Source: Harmothoe impar
Taxonomy: Eukaryota > Annelida > Polychaeta > Phyllodocida > Polynoidae
Direction: 5' to 3'
DNA: 64,000 bases
Assembly (NCBI GenBank): GCA_947462335.1
Contig: OX381708.1
Location: 248,001-312,000 of the forward strand
Part shown: positions 8,129 to 21,100 of the stretch, in pieces
Layout of the letters: each line of letters starts with the position of its first letter
How positions within the stretch are numbered: the stretch's first letter is position 1
The notes under the pieces: model-generated
What the model saw: the letters and a program-made list of their open reading frames with translations, nothing else
Databases searched by the model: none
Told to the model about the DNA's origin: nothing
Translations under genes and position numbers: made by a program

Positions 8129-11100
8129 TCTGTACAGCAGACAATATCTTAATTTCACACAATCTGGAGAACAGTAAACAAAATATATACTTTACAAGAT
8201 AACATGTGATACAATGTCGCACACATAAAATGTCATAGTCAATGAATACAAACTGTGAGTTGTCAACTAGTGCTCTAGAAAGCTTGTTAAAAGTGCTGGA
8301 CGGTATCGGGACGGCGCTGCGGAGGCACCGTGTTTCTTTTAGTGGGTCGAGTTGAGAGTTGACTTGTACCTCCCCGTGCTTCCTCCAGGGGGGGCTGCGG
8401 TCAGCTGTCTGACACGCTGCAGGTAAAAGTGGGTCAAGTTCCAAGATGTAAAGCAGTATTACAATCTCACACACCCTGCATGACATGAAAAGGTGACGGT
8501 GGAGGGTCGGTACAAAAATAGCCCCATGCTCTGAAGTACTCGGCAACTATCACTCCTGAACCATAACCTGCTAGGTTACTGCACTTCTTTGGTTCTTTTA
8601 TATACAGAACTTATCCATGGAATTCTAGAATACAGCAATGGAAACATGTGTAATGGTATATTCAGGTAATACAGGATAGGCTTACAGCAAATATGATAAT
8701 AATAAAGAGAGTGGTTCATGCTATTATGTTGTCTTTAAATTTAACAGTAGCGAAACCTTTAAGAGGTCCTCTCACCAAGAGTGTACTGGACACTGTAAAC
8801 TGGTCAACTCATGAGGAGCTGGTTACTGGGGAGAGGGCCGCTTTAAACAGACCAGTTTCTGGGACTTTGTGTGAGAAGCTTGGAGGGTGAGGTTTACTGC
8901 CCATGCTGCTGCCTAGAACAGGCAGCAGCAGTGAGGGGCGGCAGGCAGGAGCGGCAGGCAGGTCTTCAGGGTGAAGCTCTATGTGACCTTGTAGTTTGTA
9001 CATTGTGCTGCTACCTGTTTGGTCCCTAGATCATCAGTCAAAACGACAGGGGAGAATCCCCGGCTGCTAACAGCTAGGTGTTCCTCCTGTTACGGTGAGA
9101 TCTATCTCGCTACTGAAGGGTACACTTTGGGGTCAGCGCGGCTTTCACACGTTTCATGGTAAATAAGACGGTCTACACTACGCAGCATGCGCTGTCTATA
9201 TACTAAGGGGCTGACGGGGCAGGCACAAACAGAGATGACGTGAAGAGGTGAACAAACCTACCAGCAGTCTGTACCATCAGAAGCCAACACAGAGTTGGTT
9301 CTGTACAAGTCTTCCTCCTCTGGCACCCTGCACACAGCTTCCACCCTCATGTGGTGTGCAGAGGGTGCTGAGGGTGATGTCTGGGCGCACCGCCCCCGGT
9401 TAGTAGTAGTTACATGACATAGTACATACCCACGCAGCATCATCAGTATAATCCAAGTCATTCTAATACAACGCAAGTCACTGCTAATACAATGTAGGTC
9501 GCTACAATAGATACAACATGTGTTCCCCATCCTGTGCTGGACTTGAAGGTCGTTTACTGACAGAAAACTGTGGTGTTAGTTTACTGCAGAATGGGTCTCG
9601 GTGACCGCACTCTGCTGACCTTACTGGCACGGTGTTCAAGGATGGTTGCTGCAGCATCAGATGACACTTTCTGGTCTCAGTAACAACAGTTAATTTGATA
9701 TTTGTACTTCTTCTCCCAAACATAAATACATTTTCTTACTATGAAACATTTGATACAAGGCTCCTATTAAACCACTCATTGGAAAACTAAAATTCTGACT
9801 GTTTTTTTCAAGGTTTGCCACTCTGCCTGGAAACTACGAGCCTGATACAGATTCAGAGGACGTTTACATGAAATGTGAATCCTGCCGTATTGAATGAGGG
9901 CATTACGTCATGGTGTGTCGGTGTGTGTGTCTGGTGTGGGTGTCGTATAACAGCGTATGATAACAGGTTTAGCAGGCTGCGCCGTGCTACGTACATACTG
10001 TGTCTAATACTGCACCGCTGTGTGACGGATCTGACACCTTTGTGCAGCCTATAACAGACAGGTCAGCTCACATCGAGCCGTGTAAAACTGGAACTGTCAG
10101 GGTATGCCATGTCAGAAACCCTCTGCTGTAAAACACCATGGGGCCATAGTTAAACCCGCAGGTCTCGGTACCCCTCCAGCGGCAGTCGGAGTGGAGTCGG
10201 GACAGGTACTCAGCGCTATATATAGGGGCACTGGGCCTTTAAGCCATTTCAATCTCTGTATGACTGGTCCTTGATGTAATCAGATTTTGTTTAGTCAAGT
10301 GTCACATTATTTTCTTCAAAGATGAACAATCCCCTAACAAAAACTCACAATATCTATATTGACGGTGGTCCTGGAAAATCACATATTCTTTTCAATCTCT
10401 AATTTAGATTCAAGATGAGGTGCTGGGTGCGGTTGGTTTTGTGGATTGTGACAAAGCAGGCGCACATGGCCTCGTGGCAAACATAGCAGAAGCGGCCTAA
10501 ACGGCATTTCATGTTGTTTCATACGCAATACTCAACATAAGTAATCCAATGGGGGTAAAAAAACAACATAGCAACAGCAAGTATATCACACCTGTGGGAC
10601 TGCATGCAGGTCATCCCTAAATACACAGGAACCACCACAAAGTCTGCCGCTGACTTGGTGTTCCACCTGGTCAAAGCCACAACTAGATCAATGCGGGCGG
10701 CAAATATAGACCAATGTCATTGTGACTGGCTCTAAGCATAATGACTTTGTAAAACAAACTGCTGTCTGTCACTGCCTCCATAGCCTCCTGTGGATACATC
10801 AAAGAGGAATGTGAACTAGAAGCAGGGGTAGGTAGATGATGTGTGCGGTGGGGGTGGGAGACATGGCTAGATGCGGTCTGCAGAATGGGCTGATGAGGGA
10901 TGAAGGTGTACATGACATGATGAAGGATCTACACACAGCCTCCTCCGTGTCACACATTGTGGCACAGAGTCAGCCACCTGCTGGAATGGATACATCGTAC
11001 AGAAACCACCGCCTCCTATTGTCACATCAGATAATAATAACAATAATAATAACAGTTACACGGATAACCTGGACTAACGCTTCATACAATGTCTGCTACC

Positions 11101-12052
11101 TACACAAATCTGGGGGTAAAAGGAATTCCATGTCTATCCAGCTGTGAACTTGATACAACATAGTAACACAGGATGATGGGGTGGGGCCAAACTGAGGACT
11201 AGATTATGTAATGCACTGTATATCACCACATGGGGGAATAGACTGAGGACTTTATATCAATATAACATTGTGTATATCACTGGTGACTATATGCTTTAGT
11301 GCTGCTCAGAGTATCGGTGTAGTTGACCTCCCACGGCAGCTTGTTCCCATGTTGGGGGGATCCTGACCACTCGGTCTACAAGAGGGGCCGTGTGTCAGGC
11401 GCCATAACGTTCTCAGGTAGGCAATACGGCGCATGCACAGTAAACCGTTGGGACAGTAAAAACTACAAATATCCATACATATATATATAATTATCTTACG
11501 ATAGAGACTCATACAAAACTTGTCTTTCTAAAATGCTCCTCCAATATCACTTACAAACCCTTTGGGATAAAAGCGTCTCCCGTAGTGTGAGAAAATAGTG
11601 GGTGTTGAAATCAGCATGAGTCTGGGTGATGCGTGCTGGGTGTGCCCTCCTCACCCACCGCCACCCCCGCCTGCACGCCGTCTGTCACAGGGCACTACCA
11701 ACTCCACGTCTCTCAAGTAAAAATATATCTTGTTGTGGGACACGGCGAGGGGTAAGAAGAAGAGTGGTCCAGGTGTGATATACAGAGTCAGTGAGGATGC
11801 TGAAGGTAGCATGCAGCAAACCCGACAGCTGTGAGACAAGGGGTTGTCACCACTGCTGGCTGGCAGTGGGGTGGGGGCTGTCAGGTTGGCTGCCCTACCA
11901 CCACTCTCTGCCCGGGCAGCACATAATACACCCCGCAGGTGACTACTTTGTGGAATGGTCGACTGTTTGTTCTGAAATGTCTCCAACTCGGACAATAAGA
12001 TAAACACAGGAGGGCCGCTGCATGGAGGGTCGACTGGCGGGAGGCAGGGCGC
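8129..12052 (-). other. Inferred tubby 3' UTR / downstream region
   Basis: No convincing exon on either strand over 3.9 kb. The 140-codon minus frame at 8124-8546 has no domain and overlaps the poly(A) signal. A simple AAT-type run lies at 11031-11051. I infer an untranslated region because the nearest minus-strand poly(A) signal that I found is at 8123. Confidence 0.4.
8756..8850. mobile_element. Diverged MITE-like inverted repeat
   Basis: CTTTAAGAGGTCCTCTCACC at the left faces the inverse of GGGGAGAGGGCCGCTTTAAA at the right. Size and end sequence (CTTTAAG, CTCACCA) resemble the element at 7296, so it is probably a diverged relative. Confidence 0.4.
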
Positions 12053-12186
12053 TCATTCACAGGCCAGCTTACTGTCAAAGCTGCTCAGGGCGACGCCAAA
12101 GGCCTGCACGGCACACATGGGGTAGTTGTAGTCCATGGTGAAGACTTCCTCAGCCACACGACCAAACTGCATCACAATGTAGTCAA
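12053..12186 (-). CDS. TUB: Tubby terminal exon
   Basis: Acceptor CCCCTACAG precedes TTGACTACATT. The exon encodes the final 45 codons including stop, ending in the family's invariant [10 protein letters not shown] tail. Confidence 0.95.
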
Positions 12187-15100
12187 CTGTAGGGGCACAA
12201 CACAACGCAAGGTCAGATTAAATCATCACATAGAACACATGCACAATCTGTCCAATCACAGTTTACTTTTCTAATGACTAAGTTTGCCCTATGTATGGTG
12301 GTAGACAATTCTTCAATTATTTATTATTTTAACTTAATCTATTGTAAGTGCAACACCATACTATCTTCAGGTATATTCAAACTCTTTCCTCAGTGCACAA
12401 TGCTGACTACACCCTTGTGCACATATCTTGTCCTCCTGGTGAAGAACCTCAGCCACTTTAAGGCTGTATAGAGTCTAACACAGGCTAACTTAGTACAAGC
12501 TACTCACCATCATTGTCATGAACAATTTGGAAATTCTTCACGGAGGCTTGTGTAACGCGCCCGTGGAAGTTAAGGACGTAGGACTGTGTGTCTGCAAGCA
12601 ACAAACAAATAGGGTCAGTCTCACAATTCAACCATTTACAATGTACATTCTTAATACATGGATATGACATGGAATTTTTTTCTTTTTACTCTGATTCATG
12701 AAAGTGCGGATTAAAAATGGGAAAATGTGATTCATTAAACTCATCTGCTAATACACACATCAGGTCTATGCTGCATTATCTAGTGGCACATTCCACACAG
12801 TTGTCAGGGAAGACACCTCTATTAAAAGCTGTTTAGTTCAGATATAGAGCCTGGTCCTGCAGTACTCATTCTGCTAACCTGGTTCTGCTAATGAACCTTT
12901 TACTAAGTGATTCATAATGCCCCTTTGTATGCTGATAACAAGATTAGCCGCATGTTCTATAACTGCCTCCCACACACCCCATACCAAGGTACACTGTGTA
13001 TAACTGCCTCCTACATGTAATATATCAAGGTGCGCTGTGAGTGAGTCTTATTTATAATGGCAGACCATGTTATACAGCTCATGAAGATGACTACATCCCA
13101 GGTTATATAACCTACTGTGGGTAAGAAGACAGAACACAGACCTTCATTCCAGACTGGTGTCTTATTGTGTAGTTCCAGCAGGTTCTCCATATTCTTGTTC
13201 TTCCATCTCGATATCAAACCATCATGGTCCTAAAACACCAGAACAACAAGATATCAAACCTGTGTGCTATTAAAGTACTAAGTGACCAGAATAAAGAGGT
13301 TATTACAAATACTTGTTATCATGTAGCATAGAATATCACATTATGAGTTATCATGACTTACATTTTTAGGTTTGATGTCGACTCGCTTTTGGTCCAGGTT
13401 CATACCAGGGATGACAACTGTCATTTTCCGTGGTCCTTTAAACCCGAGAACATTTGTTTCCTGCAAAAGTAAATAAATTAATTTAAATGCAATGTATCAA
13501 TATCTTTAATATTAATTTGCAATACAATTTGGAGATATTTAGTTTGGCCAAGTTTCAAATTTTACAGCCTTCCTTCAGTTTTAGAATGCTTAAGCAATGA
13601 CAACTTAAATGGCCAATAATCAAAGTGCTGACATCAGGCATACATGCTTTTTGACATTGTCTCACAATTGTAACACAAGACTTGACCTATAAAAGGGTAA
13701 GTATACGTACATATACAGCGGCGGCCATTTCACAGCGGAGATTGCTGGTGTCAGAGCCGTGGTTCTTTGGACTGTCGCCTCCATCAAATACGGTGAACTG
13801 TGTGCCCAGGAGGTTAGATCTGCAGAAGAGAACAAAACACACATGTACATTACAGTCTCTGACACCAAATTATGACGTATCAAAGCACCCATTTTGCAAA
13901 GAACTCAAGGCTGCCTCAACACAATGCCTAATCTTCAATACAACTGGTTGAAAGGGTAATTTATTCTTTATACAAATCCGCCAAATTTCCAATAATTTAA
14001 TTCCAAAGGTTCTGCATGGTAGTACAGAGAGTTAACTAGTGTCAAGTGAGGTAACTACGAACCTGAGTTTGCCGACGAATGCGTCTCCCCCGCGGGACAG
14101 GTCGGTGGGGTCGGTGGAGATGAGATAGTTAGAGGTGGCACTCTTCTTCCGTTTCCGTGCAGCTAACAAGAATACCTGACAACAACAAAATAAAGTTTAT
14201 TGCTCAGACTCTCTGGTATGTAGGTACATAGACATAGTATCCACATCCTTTACATGTCAATGACCATTGTGATGAAGGTAGTTGATTAATTCAGTATTGA
14301 CAAATGTTGAAAAGCCGTTAAATATTGGGAGTATTGATGCATACACAATATGCTAATTCATACAATGTTAGTGTCAGGTACATGTTAGGATGAGCCTGGT
14401 ACACCTGGACATGTGGCTTGTGTCTAGTACATCCTGGACCACCCTTCGGTGAGCCGTGTGTCTTTACTATATAACAAATAGTACACAGTGTTCTCTATGA
14501 TGCAGTCTGTGGCCAGCCGATATAAAGAGTGGATTCTTTATACCCAAGGCAGCTGAGGAAAGTGCAAGGAGATATTTAAAGGAGTCTAAGTAGAATAACT
14601 ACAAGATATTTTACTTGTGACTATGAAGATTATAGGTTTTTTAAATCAGTATCACCTTTAATGCAGACTTAAAGTCAAATCTTACTTAGGACAACTTAGA
14701 CATGGCAATCTTCAATTAATTTTGTGTATTACATGAAGAAATATGTTAATGTAACTATCTGCTGCTACACGGCTTCAGTCCACACCACGCCTCGCTATAC
14801 TCCACTGTACACCACTACTTATCCACTGCTAGGTCACGCAGGTGTTACTTTGTCACACAGAAAGAGCTGATAATCAGACACGGGCAGACGCAGCCACCCA
14901 GGGTGTCAGGGGGTTAGTTTACACTTACACCACCAGGTGAGGTCACTGTTGTCATGGTAACCAGGTGGCTGACTGATTCAGCTAGTTGTTGGTATTGTAT
15001 TCATTGTATTGGATGCTGTGTACGGCCTTTACAACATGACTTAACGATGCAGTGAATCATTGGTCACTACGTATAGAGAGATGGTCATGTCCCACAGAAT

Positions 15101-18100
15101 GTACCCAGTCAGCGCTCTGGTTGGGGCTTCACAACATGCACACAAGGTATGTCCTGCATCAATTATGGGCAATAAACGACACTCTTCTTCTCATGGAGTT
15201 GATTGTTTCAGTGAAATACATGTTGTCTATCTATGACTGTGTAAGTGTAGAGAAGTCTAACTTGGTGGCAGTCAGTTGTATATGTAGCATGTAAAGACAC
15301 TAGATGAGGACCTAGAGTGAGGCAGACATCTTGTACAGCTGCTACCCACTAGGAGCTGCTGCTGCTGCTGTATAGGTGACTACTGACACGTGAATGAGTG
15401 GTCCCAGACAGACCGCCTTCTTCATACATGCAAACTCCCAGCCCACCAACTTCAACAGTCCCTGTATTTACTATATCATCTCACTTTCTACTCCCAGAAT
15501 GGAGTGTCAAGTAGCCAGTCCATCTTAATGTTATAAAGGTAGCTCAATAATGAAATTTAAGGTAAAGTTATGAAACATATGAAAGTTTGCATGTATGTTT
15601 ACTTGAAGTTCACACAGAGTGAGTCAATTGCAGCTTGAGGTGGACGAGGAACTGACAGAGGGGCAGGGACTGAGGGGCCATTGGGGGGAGGGGGGCCGGG
15701 GACTGAGGTGGCCAGCTCAGACTGCTGTGACTGAGAGTTGTGTTGGCTGGAGGCCGACTGACCACAGGAGGAGGGGGCCGGGACTGTTGTGACTCAAGAG
15801 TTGTGTTAGCTAGAGGCCAGCCGCTGGGGCAGGGGGCCGGGACTGTTGTGACTTGAGAGCCGTGTTAGTAGACAGGAGAAACAACACAAGTAGTGAGGAG
15901 GAGGATGTGGAGAGGAGTGCCGGACACGCAGACACGGCCATTACTTACATTCTGGACACCCTAGAGAACAACGAGCAGCACCGGTTACTATGGTTACCAC
16001 AGGGTCAAAGGTCACAGCCAGCCACACTCAACATGATACCAAAACATCGGGAGTGGACCTGAACCCTTGTAAGACTAGGTGTAGACAAATGACTTCAGGA
16101 ATTATCATTTGTCTACAAATAGTCTGACCAGGGCATTATGCAACAAAACAGTCTTGACTGCCCCAATAAGACATCCAGTTAGATAGAACAGGTGTGAGTG
16201 CGACTGTTGCTTGGTCCACTCCAGCTGCAGTAGTATCTCTTATAATATACACAAATACTGCTAATGTCTAACAAGCCAAAACAAACCTTTAACATTTGTC
16301 ATCTGACAGAATACAAGATGACTGAAGAACTCATGATACAACTTATCTGGCATAGACTACACATTGAGCAGGAGAAGGTTCTCGTTATGTCTGAATACTT
16401 GGTTGGAGAGGAGAGCTCTGACCTTTACCCTACACTGTTGGCGCTCTGTGTAACACTGGTTCTGGTACTAGCTGGTGTATGTGGAGCCTGCAGGACTACA
16501 GCAGCAATAGGTAAGGAGGCAATGACTGTACTGAGAGGGACTGGGGGCAGCTCATGAAGCCAATGGTGAGTTCCTGAATGAGGGACAAGGGTTCTGTGTA
16601 GTACTTACACAGGGGAATTACCATGGGTGTGTTTTACAACCTTACTACACTCAGGGAGCACCAACTAGTGCCAGATGTCGTGCAGCGTCAACCAAAGCTA
16701 CCTCTACCACCGCCAAGTTAACAGTTATTGTACCATATCTCATCTGTGGTAAATGAAGTAATGTAAATATAGCATGAAAAGTACTGTCTACAGGGTTACA
16801 AATGCAATAAAAGGGGGAGAAACAATTACAAATTTGGGCCGTGATGGGGAAACAAACAGGGGAGTTATGTGAAGATTTAAAAAGTATAGATTTCAGTTTT
16901 CCTACCAGGTGTTGTGAACGGTAAGTGAAGGGAGGTGCCAGCTAAATCAATGTGATGTGTCAATGTGTGTGCATTGCTGCTGATCATGACTGAAGCCTGC
17001 GAGGCATCAGATGAGTTGTCTAACAACATAAAGAGAGGACATGCAGGCTTCAGTCAGTGTGACAGTGTGTTTAATCCTCTGCTGACATGAACCCTTTAAG
17101 GACCTACCTTCTTGCCGTCGTCTCGCTCCATGTGCAGGTAGTAGGTGGGGTAGATGCCCCGGTCCATGCCCTTCTTGTCACGTGTGATGCGGCACTTGAT
17201 GGTCTGACCTTGGGGCGCAGGGTCAAGGACAAACTCCTCCAGGTTGATGGTGGGGTCGGGGCTGCCGCCGGACGCACCACCTTGGTTAAGGTCCTGGAGG
17301 AACACAACAACATTATACACAATATGGACTCTCTTATGGTGAAGTCAAAGAGGGCATGAATGAAGAACACAGGTTTTCTATATTCATTTCGCTTAATGAA
17401 AAAACCTTTTGATATGAAAGTTGTTGGACCAGAATTTTTTTCATGTTAATGAAGATCATAATGGTGATTTAGAGACTTTACATTTCATATGCCAATCACA
17501 TTTGATACTTCTCATAACAAAGTGTTAGCAATGCTGTTTGGTTCATCCTTCAACACTGCAGTATTTACAATTCACAATATGCCACATCTCCAGCTGCATC
17601 AAACTATTTGACATGGTAGGGGGTGAATGTAAACACAAATCATTGTTACATCCACATATTTCTCATTTCAACAATAGAACATCAACTGTAACAATGAAGT
17701 TGAAACCACGCGACAAATTTTAGAAACTCCATTGAAGTAAATGCAAACAGACAACCCCAAATGCCAAGTTGTCTTATAGTGATAGAGGCTCCTACTTCAG
17801 ACACCACAGTAGAGGTCTCCGACGTGCTGGTGGTCTCACTGACGCTCAACTCACACGCCGCTTCAACTGGCTGTGGGCATATGTGACACATTTACACATG
17901 TGTTTGTTTATAAGTCATTATAAATATATTTAAGCAGGACTTATAATTTAGTGGAAGCGTCTCATATTCTGTTCTGCGGTAGTGGAGGCATAGTTTAGTA
18001 GAAGCAACTCTTGGTCTAATTTGTTGAGGTCTAATAGAAGGTACTCTTATTCTGTTTTGGGCAGGTGGAGTCATAATTTAGCAGAAGCTACTCACATTCT

Positions 18101-21100
18101 GTTTAGAACTGGAGTTGTCGTAGTTGAGGTTGCTGCTGCTGTAGGCACCCGCCGGTCCCACCGCCTGTTCTACCGCTTCTTCCTCCTCGTCATCTGAACA
18201 CACAATAGGGATAGGTCAGTTAGGTCACATTTATCATATAATGTGTGGCAGTCTATCTCACAAAATAAGGTTCTGTTGCTTACATACCAAACTGTTTCAG
18301 TGTATGCATGGTATTTGTTTAGTTGTACTCATCAAACTGCAACAGGGTGTTGTAGATAACTAAAACAAATCAAACTTTCCCTTTTTCAACTATTTGCCAC
18401 ATGTAGAAGCTCCACTTACCAGCATTAATGGTGGGAATGTCGTCATCGTCGTCGCTTTCTGCCACATAGTCTTTGGACTGTGTAGATGTAACCTGAAGGA
18501 TCTGTGTACAAATATATTGTAGTTAGTAAACTTGTTAAGTATGTTCATAAATCTGATGTATTTAGGTGTTTAGATATTTGTTTAATCATTGTTTGAAAAT
18601 TGTGGTTTACTTAACCCGTAGAATCTGGGTATACACATGTATTGTTTTAAGTGTGCCTATGGAACCTGTGAGCATGTGTCATTGGTTCACCTGACTCGTT
18701 AGTGCACAAACATGACTTAGTTAGGTTCAGCTGGAGAATTCTCTGTACAGACAATGTACCTTCAGTTACCCTGCAGGATTAAGTACCACTCATTTGGAGA
18801 CATTTAACAACCTGTGTGTGTTTGAGTACAAATAAACAAGGGTTTTGTCTCTACTTCTTTCCTCCTACTTTATGTACATTTATTGTTTAACAAGGTATGG
18901 AAACATGTGAGGTTCTATTGTAAGTGAGTGTGGTTTGGTTGTTAACACATGTCTATGTCAGCCGCTACTGTAACTGTTAATGTGCATGCCTGTTTGGGGT
19001 GTGAGGGTGGTAGAACTGCCTCACAGCGTACTGCCGGGTTGCAGATGGGGTTAGTGTTTTACCGTGTACTGTCTCTGGTTGAGCTAGTTTCTAAGTGGAC
19101 CATGTGTTACGGCTTGTGCAGTATAAAATGGGTAATTGCTGCCTCACGGCGAGGGGTCAGTAGAAGTGAGTCTGTGGGGCAATGTTAGTGTACAATAGGT
19201 ATCACACCACAGTATGGACCCTCAGGATACAGCCTTTGTAGAAGGCACCCGCACCAAGGGCTCTCAGTGTAGCACCCAGTCGCCATCAGCCGCTGAATAT
19301 GCCGCAATGAGAGCCCTGGACATGGACCCTGTTTAGGTTCCCAGGACCCTGGTTCAGATGTAACCCTGAGGTGTAGAGCTGTGTAACAGGGGGAGGTAGA
19401 AGATGTTAATGCAGCAAGATGTGTGCTGACCTAGGGTACACGCGGGGCGCAGTGGGTGCTGCACACCCCGTGTCAGGCTGTTAGTTGTTAATCAGCACCC
19501 CAGCAGGCATGGGATTGGGCTTTGAAGAAAAAGAACCAAAAAGGTGAAATGAGACTCAGTATGGGCTGTACCCCAGCAACAAATCTGGGGTTGGAAGCAG
19601 TGACCAGTGACCGTTTTTAGCCCTCAAAAACAGAATCAGCCAAAAGAAAAAAAGGAAAATCCCACGCCTGCAGAATAGATGGGGACTAGTCCAGACCACT
19701 ACAAGTGCAACAAGCGAAGGCACAATAGTAAACTGCAGTAATAGCTGCTAGCGGAGAACTGCAGGAGGACTGCTTCTGGTACTTACTAAGGGTCACCAGG
19801 TGGCACCACAAGGACCAGCATGCAGCAAAGCAACACACCATGCAGCCGTGGCAGCCATCACGAGGGAACAGGAGGAGAAAGGACACAGAAATGAGGCGAC
19901 TGTCTGCAGCACTCGTTACATCCAGGTCTGGAGGCCAATGTGGCAGCTACATTCTAGTTACAGGGCACTCTCTGTTCTATTCTGCCCCCGTCTGTCACAC
20001 AGCAGCGTGACAGGCAGAGAAGGGGGTGGCTGAGGAGTGACAGACCCTGTTACCACTATAGAGGTGCCACATGAGCCTCCAACCAGGTGTGTAGTGAGTT
20101 GCTGCCCTTGGTGTGCAGCGGGGTGCGTCCTGAGAAGCACACAGAGTAGGACTGTGTGCAGCGCTGTGCTGCAGGCTCTTTGTATCTATCTAGTTACATG
20201 TGGTACATATGTTCTATATAGATATAGTATACAGCTTGTTCTACATACAGGCAGTCTACCATATCTGGATATAGCACCGATAGTCCAGCTGATGCGCAGC
20301 CTGATACCAAATTACATACTTAACATCTTTATTGCACATCGTAATCTTTAAATCACACAGACATTAATATCAACTAATACTCTAGTTTATATACTCTTAA
20401 TCAATCATTTATTTCTCAGCATCTAGTACCTCATTAACTTATTCTTAACCCTACATACCTGCACTACTTTAATGGTATTAATTGAAGTTTACAAACCTTA
20501 CTTAATTATGTATCTTTATTGTTGAGAAGTCTACATCTACATGTCACATTAAACTTATAATACAAAATCAAGCAATCAAAAATATTACAAAGGTCTAGAT
20601 GAGGCAAGAATTTGGCCTCTTCTGAATTAGCAATGTCAAGCCACAGATAGAAAGATGTAATATTTCATTTTTTTCAAATTCAAATTTAGTCTGTTGTGCA
20701 AAAGGCAATCCAAACACTCAAGTTGCAGAACCCTGGTAGTAGAAACTATCACCTTGATCCCTGATCAGCACAGGGTGCACGCATGTTATAGAACTCTGTT
20801 TACACGGTATTATGTCACGTTGTGTGCACGCTGCTGCAGCAGTTCAACCTGCCTGCTATAAGGTACTATATGGTGCATGTTAGTCAGACTTAACTTGGGT
20901 CAGGGCTTATTATGTCTACCAGTAAACCCGTGTATCAAGACCAGGTTAGATCGAAGGGGGTGAAATGACAGTCACTTATGTCCTAGCTTTACCTCGCGCG
21001 CTGGCGGTGGAGGCAGTTTGGAGGAACTGCTCGAGCTTTTTTTCCCTGCGCTTTTCCTAGACTTCATGCCAACAACAAAATATCCAAGTTCAAGATGCAT

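Noticed and set aside
8124..8546. 140-codon minus frame
   Set aside because: Inside the inferred tubby 3' UTR and overlapping the poly(A) hexamer; no motif.
16264..16557. 97-codon plus frame with a single hydrophobic segment
   Set aside because: It lies antisense in a tubby intron, has no recognisable domain, and is a length expected by chance.
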